Shown here: positions 8,588 through 19,383 of the stretch, piece after piece
Numbering within the stretch: position 1 is the first letter of the stretch
How the letters are laid out: every line of letters begins with the position of its first letter
Made by a program: the position numbers and the translations under genes
NCBI RefSeq assembly: GCF_003003035.1
Contig: NZ_PVTS01000003.1
Coordinates: forward strand, 248,001 to 312,000
Origin: Marinilabilia salmonicolor
GTDB taxonomy: Bacteria > Bacteroidota > Bacteroidia > Bacteroidales > Marinilabiliaceae
DNA length: 64,000 bases
Reading direction: 5' to 3'
Notes under the pieces: model-generated
Database searches by the model: none
What the model saw: the letters and a program-made list of their open reading frames with translations, nothing else
Told to the model about the DNA's origin: nothing

Positions 8588-10855
8588 TTAACTCTCTGAC
8601 AACAATGATCGATACAAAGACATATACTGATCTGCAATAAACTCATCCGAGAATTTCTTAACATGCTCTCTCCCCGTCAAAACCATCTTCTCCCTGAGTT
8701 CCTGATCCGTAAGAAGCCGAACAATCGCATCTTTTAGTTCCTCCACACTTAAGGGATCAATGTATATACTTCCCGAACCTCCGGCTTCTCCAAAACATCC
8801 GCCCTTAGAGGTAATAACCGGAATATCTGAAAACAATGCTTCGATGATGGGAATTCCGAACCCTTCAAAAAGGGAGGGATAGATAAACACTGATGCTCCC
8901 TGGTAAAGCATTGCCAATTCGTCGTTGGGCACTCCTTTGAGAAAAGACACCTTCTTTTCCATCCCATTTTGCTGAATATACTCTTTGACTCTGTTTGTAT
9001 ATTCTGTTTCAGAACCAACTATGGCCAAATGAGTGTCCAGATCTCTGATGGCTTTCACACCCAGAAGAATATTTTTCCTTTCTTCAATAGTTCCAACATT
9101 CAGCAGGTATTGCTCGGGAAGATTGAATTTCTTTCGAACCCTTTCAACTTCATGAGCGGGGAATTCCCGCTTGTAAACGTCCTGACAACCTTGATAAATG
9201 ACCTTGATTTTGGAAGGATCAACACCAAAAAATTCTACCACATCATTTTTTGTTTGCTCACTAACGGCCACCACTACATCAGCGTTTCTCGTAGAGTGTC
9301 TGGCTTTTACCGTGTGAATTTTCCTGTCAAAAAAGGAATAAAACTTTGGAAAACGCAAAAAGATAAGGTCATGAACAGTAACCATGCTTTTTATACCATG
9401 TTGCTTAAGCCCGGTTGGAATTTCCCCTGAAAGGCCGTGAAAAAGCTTAACCCCATCACGTTTCAGGTCATTGACAATTTTAAACTGACGCCATACAGAA
9501 GGTAATAGTTTAAAAAAAGTCCCTTCAGGCCTTACCTCCACAACATGCTTGTTATCAGCATCAAAAACATGCCTCTTGGGAGCTTTGGGATTGTAAAGCA
9601 GGTATTGATTCCCGGGATAAAACTGTTTCAAAATTCGAATCAAATCCCTGCTGTAATTTCCCAAACCGGTAAAGTTGTGATATACCCGCTTGGCATCGTA
9701 TGCTATCCTCATATCAAAAGACAATCCGCTTTTATTGGGAATCCGACCAATCTTTTTATTTTCATTTATCTGACCTGTTAGAAAACCATCAAACTCTCTA
9801 ACCATTCTGTCAATGGAAAAATTCTCCCTAACAAAAGAATGGCCTTTTTCTCCCAATTCCTTCCTTTTGCTTTCATCAGAAATCAGTAAGGTAAGCTTTT
9901 CAACCAATTGCGAAACATCTCCACTATCTATTGAAAACCCGTTCTTCCCGTTTTTAATCAGTTCACTGACCCCATTCACATTACTAGCAACAACAGGCAA
10001 TTTATAACTCATCGCCTCCAGCACGGAGTTTGGCATTCCCTCATATAAGGATGGAATCACAAAAACGTCGGCTGCACGAAGCAAACCTGAGATGTCCTCC
10101 TGAAATCCTATCAGGAAGAAGTGGTCTTCAAGATGGTTTTTTCGAATCAGCCTGTTTAACTCCTTCTCCAACCTTCCTTTACCCGCCAGGAAAAAATACA
10201 CATTACTGTTCTTTTCAACAATTTTGCCGGCCGCCTCTACCAAATATTTAAACCCTTTTTGTTTTGCCAGTCGCCCGGTAGATAAAACAATTACCGGATC
10301 ATCGACATTGGACGAAATCCAGGGAGAAAAATCAAAAGAATCGCCATCCTCTTTTAACTCCTCCACTCCGTTAAAGATGACTTTAATAAAGTCTTTCTCA
10401 ACAGGCAGAAATGATTCGTATTCTTTTTTAATGGTATGTGTATTGGTGATAATGCCGTCACAAAAAAGCCTTACAGTCCACTTGTACCACCAATGGTTCT
10501 TAAGCAACTGCAGTCCCTGGCGACTATAGACCTTAGCAGCTGATCCAATTGCCTTCAAAGCAACCGATGCCACCCGCCAGTCTTTGTTTTGACAGCCGAT
10601 AACCGCCTCAGGCTGAAATTCCTTAAAAAAACGGCAAAATTTCCAACAGGCTACCATGTCAAAGTCGGAATTGGCAGCAATTTCCTCAACAGTAAGATTT
10701 TCTGCTTTTGCTCTTTTGCTAAGAACCGAATTCTTTCGACAAACCACCACAACGTTATGTCCCAACGACATAAGTCCGGTGGCAGCCATAACCATCCATT
10801 TTTCTCCGCCGCCCCACTTATTTTTTCCTATGGAATTTATTAATACAATCTTCAT
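8588..10855 (-). CDS. Two glycosyltransferase family 4 modules fused in one protein
   Basis: The 755-residue frame holds two complete GT4 enzymes. Module 1 (residues 1 to about 360) has WGGGEKW at 14-20 and YEGMPNSVLEAM near 271-282. Module 2 starts at M382 (MRIAYDAKRVYHNFTGLGNY), has its own donor domain (YLLNVGTIEERKN) and FEGFGIPIIEAL. The short linker (residues 361-381) looks like read-through of a former intergenic space. Free-standing proteins starting MRIAYDAKR are the usual form of module 2, and its ATG is retained at 9712, so a separate product from internal initiation is possible. The gene is preceded by the GT9 gene after 18 bp. It may act twice in succession on one LPS core acceptor. 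Confidence 0.85.
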   Translation of the reverse strand: MKIVLINSIGKNKWGGGEKWMVMAATGLMSLGHNVVVVCRKNSVLSKRAKAENLTVEEIAANSDFDMVACWKFCRFFKEFQPEAVIGCQNKDWRVASVALKAIGSAAKVYSRQGLQLLKNHWWYKWTVRLFCDGIITNTHTIKKEYESFLPVEKDFIKVIFNGVEELKEDGDSFDFSPWISSNVDDPVIVLSTGRLAKQKGFKYLVEAAGKIVEKNSNVYFFLAGKGRLEKELNRLIRKNHLEDHFFLIGFQEDISGLLRAADVFVIPSLYEGMPNSVLEAMSYKLPVVASNVNGVSELIKNGKNGFSIDSGDVSQLVEKLTLLISDESKRKELGEKGHSFVRENFSIDRMVREFDGFLTGQINENKKIGRIPNKSGLSFDMRIAYDAKRVYHNFTGLGNYSRDLIRILKQFYPGNQYLLYNPKAPKRHVFDADNKHVVEVRPEGTFFKLLPSVWRQFKIVNDLKRDGVKLFHGLSGEIPTGLKQHGIKSMVTVHDLIFLRFPKFYSFFDRKIHTVKARHSTRNADVVVAVSEQTKNDVVEFFGVDPSKIKVIYQGCQDVYKREFPAHEVERVRKKFNLPEQYLLNVGTIEERKNILLGVKAIRDLDTHLAIVGSETEYTNRVKEYIQQNGMEKKVSFLKGVPNDELAMLYQGASVFIYPSLFEGFGIPIIEALFSDIPVITSKGGCFGEAGGSGSIYIDPLSVEELKDAIVRLLTDQELREKMVLTGREHVKKFSDEFIADQYMSLYRSLLSES

Positions 10856-10873
10856 TTCCCGGCCAACAGTCGT

Positions 10874-11905
10874 TTATATTTCTAAAATTCGTTCCAACAC
10901 CAGTTCAGCTGTAATGCGCTCCATGCAGGCAAAATCGCCTCTGTGACAGGGTATGTTACCAAAAACGGAACAAGGACGACAATCCAGATTAACCTGTACA
11001 GCATCCTTCTGTGATTGTCCGTACCCCATAAATCCGGCATAAGGGTGTGTTGCCCCCCAAATGCTAATCACCCTGGTTCCTGACAGACTTGCCAAATGCA
11101 TATTGGCCGAATCCATGGATACCATAACGTCCAGTTTATACATCAACTCCAGCTCTTCTGACATTGTTAACTTTCCCGCAAAGGTTTGAGCTGTCTTGAG
11201 GTCTGCGACCCATCCCTCCAGCTTTTTCTGCTCCGCTCCGGGACCACCAAAAAGAATTACAGAAATGCCTTTGGCATCCAGAAGCTTCAGCAACTCCAGC
11301 ATTTTCTCTTCGGGCCACATTTTCCATTGATGTTTGGCAAAAGGGGCTATGCCGACAAGAAGAGGAGGGCCCCCTAAATCCCCCCAGGGGGGACTTTCTG
11401 AGTTCACCCGGTCTTTTCCGTATAATGTTTTTCCGGGGAATTTTTGCAATTCAAAAGGAAATCCAGCCCTGTCAAAGGTCTGCTGATAACGTTCCACTGT
11501 AGATGGCAGAGGTTTAAAAACCTTATTCTCTTTCCTGGTCAGCTTCTTTTTTTCATCACGACCTTTATCGATTTTGGCAACTTTCGTTCCTGTGATTACA
11601 AACAAAGATGTCAGCACATGGGTGCGCAAGACGCTATGCAAATCGACCACTGCATCCCACGGACCACTCTTCTTTAATTCCCTGAACAGACGAAAAAGTC
11701 CGGGCAATCCTTTATGCTTCTTCTTTAAATCAACAGGAAAAAAATGAACGCGGGGCAAAGGAGCTACCAAATCCTTAGCAAAAGGTCGGGACGCAAACCA
11801 AATCTCATGTTCGGGATATTTCTCCAGAAACGACCACAAAACAGGAACGGTCATAGCCACATCGCCCAGCGCGCTGAAACGAAAAACAAGAATTCTTTTT
11901 TTCAA
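10874..11905 (-). CDS. Glycosyltransferase family 9 (ADP-heptose:LPS heptosyltransferase type)
   Basis: The 343-residue protein begins with the GT9 signature MKKRILVFRFSALGDVAMT and has the donor-site segments GIAPFAKHQWKMWP, ISVILFGGPGAEQK and the conserved MVSMDSANMHLASLSGT. The C-terminal Cys-rich end (DCRPCSVFGNIPCHRGDFAC) is common in Bacteroidota members. Between residues 169 and 180 the residues SPPWGDLGGPP are encoded by a palindromic repeat inserted in frame, probably in a surface loop between the two Rossmann domains. The stop of the DUF4254 gene is 3 bp upstream, so the two are surely co-transcribed. Function in LPS inner-core assembly is inferred from the family. Confidence 0.9.
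   Translation of the reverse strand: MKKRILVFRFSALGDVAMTVPVLWSFLEKYPEHEIWFASRPFAKDLVAPLPRVHFFPVDLKKKHKGLPGLFRLFRELKKSGPWDAVVDLHSVLRTHVLTSLFVITGTKVAKIDKGRDEKKKLTRKENKVFKPLPSTVERYQQTFDRAGFPFELQKFPGKTLYGKDRVNSESPPWGDLGGPPLLVGIAPFAKHQWKMWPEEKMLELLKLLDAKGISVILFGGPGAEQKKLEGWVADLKTAQTFAGKLTMSEELELMYKLDVMVSMDSANMHLASLSGTRVISIWGATHPYAGFMGYGQSQKDAVQVNLDCRPCSVFGNIPCHRGDFACMERITAELVLERILEI
11364..11396. repeat. REP-like palindrome inside the GT9 coding sequence
   Basis: The plus strand reads GGGCCCCCTAAATCCCCCC followed by AGGGGGGACTTT. This is the C-run/G-run palindrome widespread between genes in Bacteroidota genomes. Here it lies within codons of the heptosyltransferase, in frame, and is translated as SPPWGDLGGPP. 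Confidence 0.75.
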
Positions 11906-11908
11906 AAC

Positions 11909-12517
11909 CTATTTCTTGTTTTTGTACAAAATGGGGTTCAATGCAGGATCGTTGTACATCTTCATCTGCTTGTAAGTCTTCATGTATTTTTTCCCTGCTT
12001 CAATATCAGCAATCAATTGATCGATGGCAGTGCTCAAATCCTCACGCTGCTGAAGAAGTACAGAAAGTTTGAGGTTACATTTTTCCAAATGTTCAGGAGA
12101 GGCGTCAGTACGGGTAACCTCCTGTTCCATATGGTAAATTTTGAGTGCGAGAATAGAAAGACGGTCAATGGCCCATGCAGGACTTTCCGTATTGATCGTT
12201 GCATCCGAAGCAATCTTTACATCTTTATATTTATCCATGAAGAAGTCATCAATAGACTCAACCAAATCAGTCCTGTCCTGGTTGGAGCTATCGATACGAC
12301 GCTTAATTTTCAAAGCTTCATCGGGCTGAATTTCCGGATCGCGGATAATATCTTCCAGGTGCCACTGAACAGCATCAATCCAGTTTTTTCTAAAAAGCAA
12401 GTCCTCAATAGTTCCCTCTTCATAAGGATTTTCAGGGGTAGCATCCACATTGTCGAACTTATGATAGTGCTCTGTGGTCTGAATAAAAATCTTGTTGCAG
12501 GTTTCGCTAAAAGTCAT
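11909..12517 (-). CDS. DUF4254 domain protein
   Basis: The 202-residue, mostly helical acidic protein matches the DUF4254 pattern: an N-terminal TTEHYHKFD segment, LLFRKNWIDAVQWHLEDIIRDP, the RRIDSSNQDRTDLVE stretch, and WAIDRLSILALKIYHM. No signal peptide or membrane helix is visible. In Bacteroidota this family lies next to heptosyltransferases, as here (3-bp gap to GT9), which points to a role in LPS core synthesis. The biochemical activity is not established. It is the first gene of the minus-strand glycan block. The 231 bp upstream to atpC hold no gene that I can see. Confidence 0.85.
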   Translation of the reverse strand: MTFSETCNKIFIQTTEHYHKFDNVDATPENPYEEGTIEDLLFRKNWIDAVQWHLEDIIRDPEIQPDEALKIKRRIDSSNQDRTDLVESIDDFFMDKYKDVKIASDATINTESPAWAIDRLSILALKIYHMEQEVTRTDASPEHLEKCNLKLSVLLQQREDLSTAIDQLIADIEAGKKYMKTYKQMKMYNDPALNPILYKNKK

Positions 12518-12748
12518 CTTTGCTTCGTTTTTGAAATCTATTTCCCAGGAACAATCAGCTCGGGAAAATACTTTCTGTTAATACTTTCTGAATAATATTT
12601 GACAAAAATAGGGAAACCGCGGACAAAAAACAGGAAATCAGTCATGAAAAAATAAAAAGCCTCCCTTAATCTCTCCCAAGGAAAGAAATATTCTTATGAT
12701 ATGGGGGAATTCTGGTTATGGCAACTAAAACTATTTTATGACAAGATA

Positions 12749-13023
12749 TTACAGATCAGCCTTGTTCTCATCAGGCATTTCATCCATAAGCACAACTGCG
12801 TGGTTATCGTGACACTCCACCACGCCCTGCTTACATTTAAAAGAGTGGTCATACCCGTCTTTTCCGATTACCCGAACGAATCCCCGAACAAGGGTTGAAA
12901 TAATGGGGGCATGATCGCGCAACAGCACAAAACGGCCTGAGGCCCCCGGAACTTCAACCATTCCGACGTGCCCATCGTAGAGAATTTTCTCCGGGGTTAT
13001 TATTTCAAGATAGAGATCTTCCA

Positions 13024-13024
<1 letters not shown>
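12749..13024 (-). CDS. atpC: ATP synthase F1 epsilon subunit, short form
   Basis: The 91-residue protein is the N-terminal beta-sandwich domain only (LEIITPEKILYDGHVGMVEVPG, split by position, then GRFVLLRDHAPIIS). The C-terminal helical hairpin that regulates E. coli F1 (total about 139 residues) is absent, as is usual in Bacteroidota. It joins the gamma stalk to the c-ring. Its start overlaps the atpD stop by one base (TAATG), so translation is coupled. The other F1 and Fo genes are 43 kb away at 56-61 kb. Confidence 0.93.
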
Positions 13025-14568
<1,544 letters not shown>

Positions 14569-14589
14569 TTAATCAAAAAAACGGAGATA

Positions 14590-15561
14590 TTACCGTGCTC
14601 TGGCCATCAAATCATGAGCAAAAGTCTGAAGTTCGTTTTTGATATCCTTATTTCCCCCCAATTTTTCAAGGTTTTCAAGCGCCCTGAAGAAGAATTCATC
14701 ACGTTTTTTGCGGGTTAAATCAGAAACTTCGGCTTCATCGAAAAGATGAGTCACAGCGGCAATTTTATCTTCCGCTAAATACTCCTTACGTTCCAACCAA
14801 CTCAAAAGTTCCTTTTTTGAATCATTTTCTAATCTGTTGAGAGCGGTAATCAGCAAAAAGGTTTTTTTATTGGTAAGGATATCATTTCCAATTCGTTTTC
14901 CGAAGGCTTCCTGGTTTCCATAAACATCCAGCCAGTCGTCCTGCAGCTGAAAAGCCATACCGATATCCTGTCCGAATTTATAGAGCAGACTGCAATCACG
15001 CAGGCTTCCGCCACCCAGAATGCCTCCTATCTTAAGGCTCGCACCAATCAGCACCGCGGTTTTTAAACGGATCATATCCAAATATCCCTCCTCGGTAACA
15101 TCGGTGGTCTTCTCAAAATCCATGTCGAATTGCTGTCCCTCACACACCTCGGTGGCCGTTTTATTGAAAACCTCAAGAACCTGGGGAAGCACACCAACAG
15201 GGCTCTTTGCCATCAGTTCGTAAGCTTTTATCAACATTACATCACCCGACAGAATAGCCGTGTTGTTGTCCCATTTTTCATGCACCGTTGGTTGATTCCG
15301 GCGCACTGAAGACTGATCCATGATGTCGTCATGAAGAAGCGTAAAATTATGAAACACCTCAAGACCGATTGCCGGAAGCACAGCAGCCGAATAGTCTCCG
15401 AAAAGAGCAGCTGATGTAAGACAGAGAGCAGGTCTTAACCTTTTCCCTCCCAAAGAAAGTACATATTTGACCGGATCATAAAGCCCTTCGGGCCTGACGG
15501 GACGATCCAGCATTCTTATCTGATCTTCAATGATCTGGCGGAATTCTTCAATTTTGGGCAT
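14590..15561 (-). CDS. Polyprenyl synthetase, trans-isoprenyl diphosphate synthase (FPP/GGPP type)
   Basis: The 323-residue protein has both Asp-rich motifs: DDIMD at 78-82 and DDWLD at 208-212. GGKRLRPAL at 38-46 binds IPP. An aromatic residue (F73) lies five positions before the first motif, which in characterised enzymes limits the product to short chains (C15-C20). Products feed quinone, undecaprenyl or carotenoid synthesis in the cytoplasm. It stands between the RND exporter fragment (6 bp upstream) and atpD on the same strand, probably in one transcript. Confidence 0.92.
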   Translation of the reverse strand: MPKIEEFRQIIEDQIRMLDRPVRPEGLYDPVKYVLSLGGKRLRPALCLTSAALFGDYSAAVLPAIGLEVFHNFTLLHDDIMDQSSVRRNQPTVHEKWDNNTAILSGDVMLIKAYELMAKSPVGVLPQVLEVFNKTATEVCEGQQFDMDFEKTTDVTEEGYLDMIRLKTAVLIGASLKIGGILGGGSLRDCSLLYKFGQDIGMAFQLQDDWLDVYGNQEAFGKRIGNDILTNKKTFLLITALNRLENDSKKELLSWLERKEYLAEDKIAAVTHLFDEAEVSDLTRKKRDEFFFRALENLEKLGGNKDIKNELQTFAHDLMARAR

Positions 15562-15567
15562 AGTATC

Positions 15568-15870
15568 CTAATTTTGAGTAGGCTCCGAATCCTCTGATTT
15601 ATGGGATTTCCCGGAATTCTGATCTATTTTCAGTTCATCGTAATCAATGTCCTCTTCCTCATTGTAAATGGTCAACATTGGTTCCTTAAACGATTCATTG
15701 GTGATCAATCGCTCCAGTCCCAACAACAATGAAGGAAGCAAAATAAGATTGGAGAAAAGCGCCACCAAAAGGGTAAAAGCCACCAGGGCTCCCAAAGCAA
15801 CAGTTCCTCCGAATCCTGACACTGTAAATATACCAAATCCGAAGAAAAGAATGATAGAAGTGTAAATCAT
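15568..15870 (-). CDS. C-terminal fragment of the broken RND exporter
   Basis: The 100-codon ORF begins MIYTSIILFFGFGIF and has two membrane helices followed by an acidic cytoplasmic tail. It is the last part of the MMPL/RND protein encoded at 15874-17994. The two pieces are in the same frame, separated only by a TGA and one Ser codon (15871-15876). Intact relatives read ETG-R/K-SMIYTSIILF without interruption. The ATG at 15870 is therefore an internal methionine that may or may not be used as a start. A separate 100-residue product could in principle complement the truncated main part. Confidence 0.6.
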   Translation of the reverse strand: MIYTSIILFFGFGIFTVSGFGGTVALGALVAFTLLVALFSNLILLPSLLLGLERLITNESFKEPMLTIYNEEEDIDYDELKIDQNSGKSHKSEDSEPTQN

Positions 15871-15873
15871 ACT

Positions 15874-17994
15874 TCACCCGGTTTCTTTCAAAGCCAGGAC
15901 AGTAGCGGCCCGGATACTCCAGTTTGTTTGTCCCAGCTCCTGCCGGTATTTGGCCAGAAAGTGAATCGTGTCATCCACTGATATACCAAATGCAATACTA
16001 AATACCAGTATTGTAGAGGGCTTGATAGGAATCTCAAAAAACCCCATTAAAGCCGCAGTTGTGATCAAAGGCACCAGGTTGGGAAACAACGAAACCACAA
16101 CCATCCTTTTCGACCGAAACATCCAGGCCATAAAAGTAGCGATGAGTAAAACGGCCAGGCCAAGACTGATAAAGAGATTTCGGATCAGATAATCTGTCCC
16201 TTTAAAAAACACCACGCTGGAACCGGTTACAGATGTGTCATAGGCGGCAGGCGGAAAGACAGAATCCACAACAGCCCTGATTTCCTGATCGAGTTCCAAC
16301 ATCCTTGTGGTTCCCACGTCTGCCATTCTAAAGCTGATTCTGGCCTTCTGCTGAGTGGAGTCAACAAAAGAGCTCACGATTCCGGCACCGGTACTTCCAC
16401 CCCGGGGCAGATAAGAGAGAATAAAGTTCCGGTCCATGGCTCCGGGGATACTGTAATAAGCCGGATTCTCATTATAATAGGCCTGACGGGAAAACTTCAC
16501 AACATTCAGCAAAGACAGCCCCTGAGAAAGTTCCGGAAACTCCTGCAATTTCTCCTGGAGCCGATCCATTTTCTGAAGCGTACTCTGCGCAATTACTGCC
16601 TTGGGTTTTTTTGTGTCAATCATAATCTCCAAAGGCATCAATCCGCTAAAATGTGTTTCAAAGAATTTGAGATCACGGTACAACTGGTGATCATGAGGCA
16701 CATCATCAAGCATAAAGCCGGTTGTTTTCATATTTGAAATACCGAACCCGCCAAAAATCAACAATCCGATTGTCCCCAGAAAAACAATTTTCTTATGTCT
16801 CAAAGAAATATGAACCAGCTTATTAATGATTTTCTCAAAAAACGGCCGATCAAGATGCTGAACATGACGCTCCTTGGGATCATCCAGAAAACTAAAAATA
16901 ATAGGAATCATCAATAATGACAGCACAAAAACCATCATAATATTAATGGCAGCCATGATTCCAAACTCTATTAACAGGTCACTACTGGTAAAAATAAAGG
17001 TAGCAAACCCACTGGCAGTAGTCAGGTTCGTTAAAAAAGTTGCGTTTCCTATTTTTCGGATAACCCGCTGCAGGGATTTTATTTTATTTCCGTGATTTCG
17101 GAATTCATGATGGAACTTATTAAGAAGAAATACCGAATTGGGGATGCCAATGACAATAATCAACGGTGGAATCATCCCCGTCAGGATTGTTACTTTGAAT
17201 CCCATAATCCCCTGCCAACCGAGGGCCCAGATAACTGCAACACCCACCACCAGCATTGAAAAAATGGTGACTTTGAAAGAACGGAAAAACAGAAAGATGA
17301 TGATTGCGGTGATGCCAAGAGCCAGCCAGATAAACATATTCAACTCTTTCTTGATCATCTCGGCGGTTTCGACACGAATAAAAGGCAAACCGGAATAGTG
17401 CAGTTGGTTATTGGTAATCTGCTCATAAACGTGGCCCTGCTCTTTTATGGAATCAATCAAAGCCACCCGGGCGGGACTTTCCAGCACTTCCTTATCCAGA
17501 GTAATTCCCAACAGATAAGCATCCGTTTCAGGATTATAGAGCAGCCCTTCATAAAAGGGTAAACGGTCAAAAATATTTTTTAGCGAATCAAGTGTCTCCT
17601 GTTCCGGTGATTCCTGAAATACAGATTGCACAGTAAATTTTCTGTTTATTTGATCGCGAATCAACCGGTAAGAATCAGAAGCTGAAAGCACAGAGGTAAC
17701 GCCTTCGATGTTTTCAATATTTTGAGAAAGTTGCTGCCAGTTATGAAAATGCCCGGATTCGAAAAAAGAGGTATCCTGAACACCCAGTACAATCAGGTTC
17801 CCCTCATTCCCAAACTGTTTTGCAAAGGCCTCATATTCTTCGTAAACCGGATCATCTTCCGGCAACAGGGGTGCATACTGATAAGACATCTCTATCTTTC
17901 GCGACTGGAAGCCCATAAACGCCGTTATAAGACCCAAAACAATTAGAATAGGGAGCCGGTTTCGTAGAATAAAACTGGCGATACGAATCCACAT
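15874..17994 (-). CDS. RND/MMPL family exporter, truncated by an in-frame TGA
   Basis: This 706-residue frame is a hydrophobe/amphiphile-type RND transporter: one helix (residues 10-28), a large periplasmic loop, helices 2-6 around residues 220-375, a second loop and the final helix set from about 605. The frame ends in LALKETG followed by TGA at 15874-15876, inside the region where relatives continue into the last two helices. A single C-to-T change (CGA to TGA) would explain it. Read through, the protein would have about 808 residues. It heads the transcript carrying polyprenyl synthetase and atpD-atpC. Substrates of this class include lipids and hopanoids. Confidence 0.75.
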   Translation of the reverse strand: MWIRIASFILRNRLPILIVLGLITAFMGFQSRKIEMSYQYAPLLPEDDPVYEEYEAFAKQFGNEGNLIVLGVQDTSFFESGHFHNWQQLSQNIENIEGVTSVLSASDSYRLIRDQINRKFTVQSVFQESPEQETLDSLKNIFDRLPFYEGLLYNPETDAYLLGITLDKEVLESPARVALIDSIKEQGHVYEQITNNQLHYSGLPFIRVETAEMIKKELNMFIWLALGITAIIIFLFFRSFKVTIFSMLVVGVAVIWALGWQGIMGFKVTILTGMIPPLIIVIGIPNSVFLLNKFHHEFRNHGNKIKSLQRVIRKIGNATFLTNLTTASGFATFIFTSSDLLIEFGIMAAINIMMVFVLSLLMIPIIFSFLDDPKERHVQHLDRPFFEKIINKLVHISLRHKKIVFLGTIGLLIFGGFGISNMKTTGFMLDDVPHDHQLYRDLKFFETHFSGLMPLEIMIDTKKPKAVIAQSTLQKMDRLQEKLQEFPELSQGLSLLNVVKFSRQAYYNENPAYYSIPGAMDRNFILSYLPRGGSTGAGIVSSFVDSTQQKARISFRMADVGTTRMLELDQEIRAVVDSVFPPAAYDTSVTGSSVVFFKGTDYLIRNLFISLGLAVLLIATFMAWMFRSKRMVVVSLFPNLVPLITTAALMGFFEIPIKPSTILVFSIAFGISVDDTIHFLAKYRQELGQTNWSIRAATVLALKETG

Positions 17995-18102
17995 ATATCA
18001 ACAAATTACCTGAAGTTTATACCCAAAAATGATGCGAATTTAGGAAAAAACAGGGATTTTTGCTTTGTCAAATGCCGCTTTAAGCTTTGTTAATACAATC
18101 TG

Positions 18103-19074
18103 TTAAAACATGGTTTGCTCAAATAAACCCCGCTTTCGGCCCTGCTTTTTTCCAAAATAAAGGGAAAAATCAAAAAATGGCCACAAAGAAAAAAACCTTT
18201 CTCCAAACCGCCCCATACCAACAACATACCCTCCAGAAAGCGATAAATTCCGGAAAGGAAAATATTCCACCGACGATTGTTGCTCAATCGCCACTCCTGA
18301 AGCAAAGTTACCTGCCAGTCCTCTTAGCTCACCACGGGCATACAAAACCGGGTTGATTCGCCAATCACCCCTTACCCCCAAAGTTCCGTAAAGTCCTTTT
18401 CCGGCATAAGCGATGCTCCTTGGAGTAATCAAATGTTTTTCTTCAATATATATCTCTTCATCAGTAAAAGCAAATCCATAATCGAGGGCAAGAAAGCCTG
18501 TCACAACCAAAAAAGGCTGATGTGGATTACAATCCATCACATCGTAGAAGGGTTTACTTACCATCAATTGGTTTTTGACAGAAATGGTTAAAGGTACGCC
18601 GGTGAGCGAATCGGCCGGGAAAGATCCACCTTTCTCATAAACCTGTTTCAAGCCGGGCCAGGATGAATAAGCCCCATGAAGAGAAGAAACCCAGATATCA
18701 CCTCTGGATATTTCATGTTTTAAAAAGAGATTGGGAATCCAGTAATCCAGTCCCAGCCAAGTTTGCAACTCCAGCCCCTGACTGACTCCGTAACGGGAGG
18801 CTGATGCCAAACTTACATTTCCTGCGTTAGAATAAGATGTGGCTGCAGTTCCCCCACTCCAGATATGATCATCCCTAAGGTCAGTCCGATTGGGATCGGT
18901 AGTTTGCAACCGGTTGAAAAGATTGCCCTCTCCGGCTTCTCTTTTTCGCTTCTGGTAATCCTCTGTGGCTTTCTCTGCCTGACTGCGCTTTCGGAAAGGC
19001 CATATCTGTGCCTGACTGTATCCGCCAAACAGAAACAGCCCGAAAAACAACAGAAAAAGAAGCTTTCTTATCAT
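18103..19074 (-). CDS. Secreted protein of unknown function, probably outer-membrane beta structure
   Basis: I start at 19074 (MIRKLLFLLFFGLFLFGGYSQAQ), which gives a clean signal peptide and 323 residues; the ORF is open to an ATG at 19122. The mature part is basic near its start (FRKRSQAEKATEDYQKRKREA) and then rich in aromatic and Gly residues with alternating strands (GLELQTWLGLDYWIPNLFLKHE; SLSGGYVVGMG), ending in an aromatic-rich SLWPFFDFSLYFGKK, which resembles a beta-barrel end. I do not recognise a named family. It is divergent from the tolC-like gene and not clearly linked to the exporter downstream. Confidence 0.65.
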   Translation of the reverse strand: MIRKLLFLLFFGLFLFGGYSQAQIWPFRKRSQAEKATEDYQKRKREAGEGNLFNRLQTTDPNRTDLRDDHIWSGGTAATSYSNAGNVSLASASRYGVSQGLELQTWLGLDYWIPNLFLKHEISRGDIWVSSLHGAYSSWPGLKQVYEKGGSFPADSLTGVPLTISVKNQLMVSKPFYDVMDCNPHQPFLVVTGFLALDYGFAFTDEEIYIEEKHLITPRSIAYAGKGLYGTLGVRGDWRINPVLYARGELRGLAGNFASGVAIEQQSSVEYFPFRNLSLSGGYVVGMGRFGERFFSLWPFFDFSLYFGKKQGRKRGLFEQTMF

Positions 19075-19383
19075 AACAAACCAGAAATGAGGACCTACAG
19101 TCTCTTCTAACGGGAAAAACACTGTTAAAGTGCCCCAAATTCAATGAATTATCAAGTTTTCTTTATGAATGAACGAATAGTTGTGACTGACAGCCTCCGC
19201 TTACCGATCATTTTCGTGCCTTTACCGGAAACTCAAAGGACTTACCTGGTTTTCCCGGTTTACACATACGTTGCCTGATTATCTTTGATAATTATTTCAG
19301 AACCGGAAACTATTCTCGGCCAAAACAGGAATTAAGAAATTCCGAAAATCAAGGCCAGAAATACATAATGTTATCGCGTTTTT

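Noticed and set aside
8969-9430. A 153-codon plus-strand frame opposite the second GT4 module
   Set aside because: It is antisense to conserved GT4 motifs and has no domain or start signal.
11744-12595. A 283-codon plus-strand frame across the GT9 and DUF4254 genes
   Set aside because: Both minus-strand genes have strong family patterns; the plus-strand translation looks random and spans their junction.
15874-15876. Selenocysteine codon in the RND exporter
   Set aside because: Selenocysteine is not expected in this transporter family, relatives have a basic residue there, and no SECIS-like hairpin is evident downstream.
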